Of a DNA stretch of 47,232 nucleotides, positions 41,815-47,232 are shown one piece after another. The stretch lies in NCBI GenBank assembly GCA_903837495.1, contig CAILUT010000018.1:1-47232 (forward strand), written 5' to 3'. The notes beneath the pieces were generated by a model that did no database searches, was not told where the DNA came from, and worked only from the letters and a program-made list of their open reading frames with translations. The stretch's first letter is position 1. Every line of letters begins with the position of its first letter. The position numbers and the translations under genes are program-made. Origin of the DNA: an uncultured Flavobacteriales bacterium. GTDB taxonomy: Bacteria > Bacteroidota > Bacteroidia > CAIKAF01.

Positions 41815-43155
41815 ATGCGGGCTATTTTACTTTTTTTCTGCTGTGTTTTTTCTGCCACATTATGTTTCGGGCAAAACGTAGGAATTGTTAGGAAAAACTA
41901 CTATTCCACGTATTTTGATTCCACATTAAATGTGTCAATCAATGTATTTGATTCTACTTCGATTCGCCTTGGAAGTGTAAACCCCTATTCCGGTGCCGTT
42001 AGCCATTTGAGTACCAATTCGTATTCACTCGCTGTGAACCTTACCGGTGCAACCATCGACCCCTATCAAAATCACTATTACATAGGAAGCGGGTTCAATT
42101 TACTGACCTTTGATATGAACTCAGGTGATTTGATCAACAATGTTCCAATTACAGGAGCCTTTCCGACGGCTTCGTTTCAGAATTATCGATTCAATCCAAG
42201 TGACTCCATTATTTATGGATTGGTTCCAAACAATTTTTATTCAAGCTATTTTGATAGCATCTCAATGACTACAATTGATGTACTTGATTCCACCCAAATT
42301 CGTTTTGCCTCCCTTAACCCGTTAACCGGAGTATACACCTTGATTGGAAATACATCGTTTAACAACCTTTACACGTTAGCAGGAAACTCCGTAGACCCTT
42401 TTCAAATGGTCTATTATTATTCCGCTGTTGACACGTTAATTGGAATTGATGTTTATAGCGGCTCCTTGCTAAGCGCTGTTCCAATTCAACTTCCACCCTA
42501 CGGCATTTTTGAAAACATAGCTTACAGTTGTGCCGACACAAGTATTTACGGCTTGACTCGCCAGAATTATACTTCACTGGTTTATGATAGTTTATACATG
42601 ATGTATCTTGAAGTAGTAGATTCAACGACTTTCCGGTTGTCTAAAATAAATCCGAACACAGGTTCCATAACGTTTGTTTCTCCAATTAACATCCAGGCCG
42701 GCGGCAATCTTACGGGTGGTGCTTACATCGACCCGAATTCAATGACTTACTTTTTTAACAACGGCAATCAAATTATTGGTGTTTCATTAAGCTCCGGACT
42801 TATTACTTCATCTGCGACGAAAAGCTATCCTTCAGGAGAAATTGCCATAGATATGATGCGTAGCAATTTGAATTGTTTTGGTGCTTCAAAAATACGATTG
42901 GATCCAGCCCTTGGAATTGAAGGCTCGTTGGAAGCCCCCCAAATTCAGCTTTTCCCAAATCCTGCACAATCAAATTTTTCGGTTCTAACTAATGCTCCAA
43001 TAAAAGAAATTGAGGTTGTAGATTTTATGGGCAAGGTGATACTAAGGTCTAGCCAAAAATCGATGGATATTTCAACCCTTCCAAATGGAATTTATTCCGT
43101 ACATGTCTATACCCAATTTGGAGCCGTGTTTGCTCGCAAATTAATCAAACTTTAA
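41815..43155 (+). CDS. Secreted protein with three internal repeats and T9SS sorting domain
   Basis: A 446-residue exported protein. The signal peptide (MRAILLFFCCVFSATLCFGQ) begins at the ATG 41815. The body has three ~115-residue repeats, each opening with a GIVRKNYYSTYFDS / GLVPNNFYSSYFDS / GLTRQNYTSLVYDS unit, then DVFDSTSIRLGSVNPYSG-like and DPYQNHYY-like units, suggestive of propeller-type blades. The final ~75 residues (IQLFPNPAQSNFSVL ... DFMGKVIL ... LPNGIYSVHV) are a type A T9SS sorting domain. Function unknown. Much more A+T-rich than nth downstream and located in the IS-rich island, so probably acquired. Confidence 0.82.
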   Translation: MRAILLFFCCVFSATLCFGQNVGIVRKNYYSTYFDSTLNVSINVFDSTSIRLGSVNPYSGAVSHLSTNSYSLAVNLTGATIDPYQNHYYIGSGFNLLTFDMNSGDLINNVPITGAFPTASFQNYRFNPSDSIIYGLVPNNFYSSYFDSISMTTIDVLDSTQIRFASLNPLTGVYTLIGNTSFNNLYTLAGNSVDPFQMVYYYSAVDTLIGIDVYSGSLLSAVPIQLPPYGIFENIAYSCADTSIYGLTRQNYTSLVYDSLYMMYLEVVDSTTFRLSKINPNTGSITFVSPINIQAGGNLTGGAYIDPNSMTYFFNNGNQIIGVSLSSGLITSSATKSYPSGEIAIDMMRSNLNCFGASKIRLDPALGIEGSLEAPQIQLFPNPAQSNFSVLTNAPIKEIEVVDFMGKVILRSSQKSMDISTLPNGIYSVHVYTQFGAVFARKLIKL

Positions 43156-43330
43156 ATTTTTTTTTCAGAAATAAAAATCAGATTTTTGAAAAAAGGCAAA
43201 AAAATCGGCCATTAAACAAGGTTGTTTTTTTTATCCAATTTGAACGGGCCCATATCCATCGCACCTAAGAACGCGCTGTACCTGGCCTTCTGCCCAACTT
43301 CAAATCTGATTTTCTAAACGGCCAGGAGCC

Positions 43331-43471
43331 GCGGCAGGGATTGACGCAGCTACCCCGCACAGGTGCCGAAGCCTGGCCCGCTAGGTGCGGAGGCGACTTT
43401 AGGAGCCCCCGCAAACCAGCTGGGCCAGCCTTTCGGCAGCTGCGGAGTAGCGCGGAAAGCCCGGCTGCCGC
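43331..43471 (-). repeat. Giant-hairpin repeat family A, copy A4
   Basis: In minus orientation the ends are GGGCTTTCCGCGCTACTCC and GCGTCAATCCCTGCCGC, identical to A3 over most bases. Stem pairs: TGCCGAA 43364-43370 with TTCGGCA 43432-43438, GCCTGGCCC 43371-43379 with GGGCCAGCC 43422-43430 (one mismatch), TGCGG 43386-43390 with CCGCA 43409-43413. The loop 43392-43407 is GGCTCCTAAAGTCGCC on the minus strand. It fills much of the gap 43156-43563 between the T9SS gene and nth. The T-rich stretch just after 43155 may end transcription of the former. Confidence 0.82.
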
Positions 43472-43544
43472 TCAGAATCAATCCTCATTAAACCCGACTC
43501 CTGCCTTGGGTGCCCAAAAGACGGCCAATTGCAGCTGGAATTAA

Positions 43545-43552
43545 TATCTTTG
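43545..43552 (+). promoter_or_regulatory. -7 promoter box (TATCTTTG) of nth
   Basis: A perfect TAnnTTTG, 11 bases before the ATG at 43564, arguing for that start rather than the longer frame from 43510. Confidence 0.5.
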
Positions 43553-43563
43553 AAACCAAAGCC

Positions 43564-44223
43564 ATGATACAAAAGGAACGATATGCACAGGTTTTGGGTT
43601 GGTTTCGGCAGCAAATGCCGACGGCCGAAACCGAATTGAACTACCGAAGTCCTTTTGAATTGTTGGTGGCGGTGGTGTTGTCGGCCCAGTGCACCGACAA
43701 GCGCGTCAATCAAGTTGTGCCTGCCTTGTTTGAGGAATTTCCAGATGCAGAAACCATGTCGAAGGCAAGCGTGGAGCAGATTTTTCAATACATCCGATCG
43801 GTGAGTTATCCAAACAACAAAAGCAAGCATTTGTTGGGTTTATCGACCCTGATTGTAGCGGAGTTTGGAGGTCAGATTCCAACAACGGTTGCCGACTTGG
43901 TGCGGCTGCCGGGAGTAGGACGAAAAACGGCGAATGTGCTGGTAAGTGTGTTGCATCAGCAGCCTGCCATGGCGGTTGACACGCACGTGTATCGGGTTTC
44001 ACGGCGCTTGGGCCTGGTTCCCCAAACGGCCAACACCCCATTAAAAGTAGAACTGGCGTTGATGAAACACATTCCCAAACACGAAGTACACCTTGCCCAC
44101 CATTGGTTGATTTTGCATGGCCGCTATGTGTGCATGGCGCGCAAGCCCGCGTGTTCGGATTGCGGCTTGGCCCATGCTTGCCGTACCTTTTCAAAAAATC
44201 CGTTATTGAATCCACACCCATGA
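43564..44223 (+). CDS. nth: Endonuclease III
   Basis: DNA glycosylase/AP lyase that removes oxidised pyrimidines in base excision repair. The 219-residue protein has LVAVVLSAQCTDKRVN, the helix-hairpin-helix LPGVGRKTANVLVS with the catalytic Lys, the catalytic Asp in AVDTHVYRVSRRLG, and the [4Fe-4S] ligands C-x6-C-x2-C-x5-C in YVCMARKPACSDCGLAHAC. Length is normal. Its stop overlaps the start of the next gene (ATGA, 44220-44223). Confidence 0.96.
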   Translation: MIQKERYAQVLGWFRQQMPTAETELNYRSPFELLVAVVLSAQCTDKRVNQVVPALFEEFPDAETMSKASVEQIFQYIRSVSYPNNKSKHLLGLSTLIVAEFGGQIPTTVADLVRLPGVGRKTANVLVSVLHQQPAMAVDTHVYRVSRRLGLVPQTANTPLKVELALMKHIPKHEVHLAHHWLILHGRYVCMARKPACSDCGLAHACRTFSKNPLLNPHP

Positions 44224-44939
44224 AGTTTTTACCCTTTTCTGTCCTATTCTTTGCACTGGTCGTGAGTCCCAACTATGGGAAAGCGCAAAACAAACCGGCC
44301 AACCAGTTTGTTAGCGAAACCGAAGGCTGGGGCTATGCTCCACCCTCTTTTTATCGGCTTGAACTGTGGTTAAGTGGCGAGGGGGCGAATGCAAGCGAAG
44401 CGGAAAAAAAAATAAAAAGCAAAGGCGATGCCATTGCCAAGAAAATGGGGGAGGGTTCTACCACCTCGTTTTCAAGCACCTATGGTGCGCCGATGTTTGG
44501 AAGCAGCCGGGGAATGCAGACCCCTCCGGGCGAGGTTAAATTGTTTCGTTCGTTTGGGTTTCCGGTAGCTCCGGCCGAACTGAACGGCGTGCTTACGCAG
44601 CTGTCGGAACTGCCCGGGGTGTATGTGCTGCGCATCGTGCCCTTGGCCGACCGGTCGGCCGCCGAAATTCAAGCCCAGCAAACGGCGCTTCAAAAATCTC
44701 AAACGTGGATAGAGGGGCTTAAAGGGCGGGGGCTTGTGGCCACCGACTTGGTTGTAAAAAGCATCGCGGCCAAGGGCTGCCAAGCCTATGCCCATTTTCC
44801 GGGCTGGAACGATTTTCCGGCCCTTCCGGTACCGGGGCAGCCCTTGGGCAGTCTGGCAACAGAAGCCGCTCCAATGGAAGCCCTGCCCGACATGATGTCG
44901 GTGCGCTGCACCTTGAGCGTTTCTTGGGAAAAGCCTTAA
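44220..44939 (+). CDS. Hypothetical exported protein (SIMPL/DUF541-like)
   Basis: A 239-residue protein with signal peptide (MKFLPFSVLFFALVVSPNYG, ending KAQ). The mature part starts with FVSETEGWGYAPPSFYRLELWLSGEGANASEAEKK, a pattern that recalls SIMPL-domain (DUF541) periplasmic proteins, with strand-helix alternation (ALQKSQTWIEGLKGRGLVATDLVVKSI) and a final strand MSVRCTLSVSW. I am not certain of the family. The ATG overlaps the nth stop, so the two are translated together. Function unknown. Confidence 0.7.
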   Translation: MKFLPFSVLFFALVVSPNYGKAQNKPANQFVSETEGWGYAPPSFYRLELWLSGEGANASEAEKKIKSKGDAIAKKMGEGSTTSFSSTYGAPMFGSSRGMQTPPGEVKLFRSFGFPVAPAELNGVLTQLSELPGVYVLRIVPLADRSAAEIQAQQTALQKSQTWIEGLKGRGLVATDLVVKSIAAKGCQAYAHFPGWNDFPALPVPGQPLGSLATEAAPMEALPDMMSVRCTLSVSWEKP

Positions 44940-44985
44940 CCTTTTTGGGCTTGCATTGTTATACCTTCATTAAAAGCCAGCAAAT

Positions 44986-45450
44986 ATGTCGCACTTAAAG
45001 CCTGGGGATGCCGCCCCTTTGTTTACGGCCCTAGACCAAAACGGAAATCCTTTTTCCTTGGAGTCCTTGCGTGGAAAAAAGGTCATCTTGTATTTTTATC
45101 CCAAAGACGACACTCCCGGTTGCACCGCTGAGTCCTGCGACTTGCGCGACAACTATGAGGCGTGGCTGGCGAAGGGTTTTGAAGTGGTTGGGGTAAGCAG
45201 CGATGGGCCGGCTTCGCATTTAAAATTCATTGGCAAATACAATCTGCCTTTTACCTTGATTGCCGATACGGATAAGGCGGTGCATGAACTGTATGGAACC
45301 TGGGTTGAAAAAAGCATGTATGGCCGAAAATACATGGGCACCGCCCGAGAAACCTTTGTACTAGATGAACAGGGTGTTTTGCTGTCGGTTTTTGAAAAGG
45401 TAAACACCAAGGCTCATTCTGAGCAAATTGCGGCGGCCTTGGCCGAATGA
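44986..45450 (+). CDS. bcp: Thioredoxin-dependent thiol peroxidase (peroxiredoxin Bcp)
   Basis: Reduces hydrogen peroxide and organic peroxides using thioredoxin. The 154-residue protein is a Bcp-type peroxiredoxin: YFYPKDDTPGCTAESCDLRDNY has the peroxidatic Cys (PGCT) and, five residues on, the resolving Cys. Further motifs are GVSSDGPASHLKFIGKYNLPFTLIAD and GTARETFVLD. No signal peptide, so cytoplasmic. It lies between the nth pair and recA with separate spacing; a weak TATACCTTCA region occurs upstream. Confidence 0.95.
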   Translation: MSHLKPGDAAPLFTALDQNGNPFSLESLRGKKVILYFYPKDDTPGCTAESCDLRDNYEAWLAKGFEVVGVSSDGPASHLKFIGKYNLPFTLIADTDKAVHELYGTWVEKSMYGRKYMGTARETFVLDEQGVLLSVFEKVNTKAHSEQIAAALAE

Positions 45451-45514
45451 CGTCTTTTTTGTCATTTTATTGTGCTGAATATCAGCCGCTTGTACACATT
45501 GTTAAAAACTTTAC

Positions 45515-45545
45515 TTGCGCCTTTTAAGTTATCCCCGTATATTCG
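45515..45545 (+). promoter_or_regulatory. Promoter of recA (TTG-N20-TATATTCG)
   Basis: TTG (45515-45517) and TATATTCG (45538-45545) are spaced 20 bases apart, close to the Bacteroidota consensus TTG-N19..21-TAnnTTTG. The ATG at 45567 follows 21 bases later. No LexA-type palindrome was recognised. Confidence 0.6.
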
Positions 45546-45566
45546 CATTCTAAATTGACAAGAAAA

Positions 45567-46571
45567 ATGGCATCTACAGAAAATAAAGAAAAGTTACAGG
45601 CTCTCAAGATGACCCTGGACCGCATTGAGAAGACCTATGGAAAGGGGACCATCATGCGGTTGGGCGATTCGGTGATTGAGCCAGCCGAGGTCATTTCCAC
45701 GGGTTCTTTGACCTTGGATTTAGCATTGGGCATTGGGGGATATCCGAAAGGGCGGATTATCGAAATTTACGGTCCCGAATCTTCGGGTAAAACGACCTTA
45801 ACCTTGCACGCCATTGCTGAGGCTCAGAAGGCCGGAGGGATTGCGGCTTTCATCGATGCAGAGCATGCTTTTGATCGGTTTTACGCTGAAAAGTTGGGGG
45901 TTGACACCGAGAATTTGCTGATATCTCAGCCCGACAATGGGGAGCAGGCCCTTGAAATTGCCGACAACCTAATCCGTTCAGGAGCCATAGACATCATCGT
46001 CATTGACTCGGTGGCGGCGTTGGTACCTAAAAGCGAATTGGAGGGCGAAATGGGCGACTCAAAGGTGGGTTTGCAGGCGCGGTTAATGAGCCAAGCCTTG
46101 AGAAAACTCACTGCAACCATTTCAAAAACAAACAGCTGCTGTATTTTCATCAACCAGCTCCGCGAAAAAATCGGAGTCATGTACGGTTCGCCCGAAACCA
46201 CCACCGGCGGCAATGCCTTGAAGTTTTATTGCAGCGTCCGCCTAGACATTCGCCGTACCGGTCAATTAAAAGATGGAGACACCCTGGTTGGCAACCGCAG
46301 CCGAGTGAAGGTGGTTAAAAATAAAATGGCTCCGCCGTTCAAACTGGCCGAATTCGATATCATTTACGGCGAAGGCATCTCTAAGTTGGGGGAGCTCATC
46401 GACATTGGGGTAGAAACCGATATCCTCAAAAAATCGGGGTCTTGGTTCAAGTACAACGACACCCAATTGGGGCAAGGCCGCGAGGCTGTCAAGTCCTTGT
46501 TGAAAGACAACCCCGAACTGTGCGAAGAAATCGAAGGAAAAATCAAAGAGGCGATTGCGGCGAAAAGCTAA
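45567..46571 (+). CDS. recA: Recombinase A
   Basis: RecA forms the nucleoprotein filament for homologous recombination and SOS signalling. The 334-residue protein has Walker [10 protein letters not shown] (residues 69-77), Walker B ([14 protein letters not shown]), the L2 loop with [28 protein letters not shown], and the C-terminal domain. The start ATG at 45567 is supported by the promoter; 4 upstream codons are left out. No intein or internal oddity. The stretch 46572-46800 after it is G+C-rich, with a repeated GGAAATCCAT word and small hairpins, but has no recognisable gene. Confidence 0.98.
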   Translation: MASTENKEKLQALKMTLDRIEKTYGKGTIMRLGDSVIEPAEVISTGSLTLDLALGIGGYPKGRIIEIYGPESSGKTTLTLHAIAEAQKAGGIAAFIDAEHAFDRFYAEKLGVDTENLLISQPDNGEQALEIADNLIRSGAIDIIVIDSVAALVPKSELEGEMGDSKVGLQARLMSQALRKLTATISKTNSCCIFINQLREKIGVMYGSPETTTGGNALKFYCSVRLDIRRTGQLKDGDTLVGNRSRVKVVKNKMAPPFKLAEFDIIYGEGISKLGELIDIGVETDILKKSGSWFKYNDTQLGQGREAVKSLLKDNPELCEEIEGKIKEAIAAKS

Positions 46572-46828
46572 ACCGGAAATCCATTTTGTGCCTGCGCCTG
46601 CGGAGCGGAAATCCATGTTCTGCCGGTGAAACGGCGTTCCGTTTGGCCCGCCCCCTTGAATAAAAGGGCCAAGCAAGGGCTTGCACAGGCAATTTGAGCA
46701 GAGCGGGATCAACCCCCTATGCTCCCGAATCGCCCCCGCGGTTCTAATGCTCAATCTGCCTATTCGCCCAGGCTCCCTTAACGCAAACCAAAGCCATAGA
46801 CCTTACAACCCCCCCTGCTTTTCATACT

Positions 46829-47035
46829 TCAACACAAAGGTGCATTCCTCCGTGTACACGTAACTGTTTTTTGCCGCTGAAACTGAATCGGCGCACCCAT
46901 CTCGTTCTTCATGTACAATATGTAATTGTAAATCGAACGCTCCGACAAATCAAGCTCTTTGGCCAATTGCTTGGGGCTGCCTGTTTCCGCTTTTAAAATT
47001 AAATCATGCAGGTATTGAATAATCCGAATATCCAT
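46829..47035 (-). CDS. Small helix-turn-helix protein with frameshifted C-terminus
   Basis: A 68-residue product starting MDIRIIQYLHDLILKAETG, with an HTH_11-like helix-turn-helix (PKQLAKELDLSERSIYNYILYMKN) and the GAPIQFQRQK wing. The natural end seems shifted: after a run of six A (46867-46872 on the complementary strand) the frame goes to a short random tail. In another frame the sequence continues NSYVYTEECTFVLKYEKQGG to a stop at 46803-46805, typical of this family. One more A would restore it. Either a real truncation, slippage, or a sequence error. The remaining 47036-47232 holds no supported gene. Confidence 0.7.
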   Translation of the reverse strand: MDIRIIQYLHDLILKAETGSPKQLAKELDLSERSIYNYILYMKNEMGAPIQFQRQKTVTCTRRNAPLC

Positions 47036-47232
47036 AAATAGTGGAAGATAGATAGTGAGTATAAATACAATTGAGGAAGGTAAAACGAAATTGAAAGTGG
47101 TTGGGAATTTCAACAGTTTGTAAATATAGTTTAATGCGTTGAACTTTGCTACGAACTGAAACGGAAATGGGCTCTGCAGAGGTGCAACCCATCAGGGATA
47201 AGTTCGCCCGACGGAATGTCAAGTAAAAGGCA

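Noticed and set aside
2532-43471. CRISPR array
   Set aside because: The A copies are kilobases apart, in both orientations, and fold into long hairpins; there are no short regularly spaced repeats and no cas genes.
45515-45566. LexA/SOS box before recA
   Set aside because: No clear palindrome of a known SOS type was found in the recA upstream region.
47004-47222. Minus-strand open frame at the window end
   Set aside because: Overlaps the HTH gene promoter region, has no recognisable motif and mixed composition.

Overview
The window is a chromosomal stretch of a Bacteroidota bacterium, probably in or near the Flavobacteriales/Cryomorphaceae-like lineages (the rank below phylum is inference). 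Evidence: two proteins end in type IX secretion (T9SS) type A sorting domains and a third, a protease, has a matching C-terminus; there is a SusC-like TonB-dependent receptor with a carboxypeptidase-regulatory N-terminal domain, a DUF3098 gene between ftsX and uppP, a men cluster, and many promoters with the Bacteroidota -7 box TAnnTTTG. Base composition is near-balanced to G+C-rich in the core, with A+T-rich patches at about 26.7-28.0 kb and 40.0-43.2 kb. No rRNA, tRNA or CRISPR array was seen.

Layout. 0-2.5 kb: fabD (minus) divergent from a RimK-like/retropepsin fusion. 2.8-10.8 kb: a secreted T9SS protein, a TonB-dependent receptor, a PIG-L deacetylase and a thioredoxin-fold protein. 10.8-14.7 kb: menB-menA-menC-menE on the minus strand (late menaquinone synthesis). 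14.8-19.6 kb: aminotransferase, DUF1573 protein, secreted serine protease and a lipoprotein. 19.7-23.5 kb: a small membrane protein convergent with a nitronate monooxygenase / M16 peptidase pair operon. 23.5-26.6 kb: MDR oxidoreductase, ftsX, DUF3098, uppP. 26.6-28.4 kb: an A+T-rich insert with one methyltransferase. 28.4-30.7 kb: lipA and der, convergent. 31-33.5 kb: small hypothetical proteins and a broken outer-membrane-type gene. 33.5-39.4 kb: beta-oxidation operon marR-fadB-fadA-acyl-CoA dehydrogenase, with a palindromic operator in front of marR. 39.4-43.2 kb: accessory island with a SecB-like gene fused to an IS1182 remnant, an IS3 remnant and an internally repeated T9SS protein. 43.5-47 kb: nth, a secreted hypothetical protein, bcp, recA and a small helix-turn-helix gene.

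The most unusual content lies between the genes. At least six copies of a roughly 140-150 bp G+C-rich element occur at about 2.5, 16.6, 23.4, 33.0, 39.6 and 43.4 kb. Each can fold into one long hairpin. The stem sequence differs completely between copies but stays complementary, while the apical loop (TAGCTCCCAAGGTCGCT and close variants) and the outer ends are conserved. A short relative lies at 29.3 kb. Two 28-bp perfect palindromes with fixed arms GTAGAGAC/GTCTCTAC and unrelated centres (10.2 and 39.8 kb), a second repeat family at 0.1 and 31.5 kb, and a third pair at 27.1 and 39.85 kb add further layers. These repeats sit at gene ends and island edges, and one abuts the truncation point of a pseudogene.

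Functionally the core genes are housekeeping: lipid synthesis and breakdown, menaquinone, lipoylation, cell wall lipid recycling, ribosome assembly and DNA repair. The accessory genes point to secretion, nutrient uptake across the outer membrane and past insertion-sequence activity.
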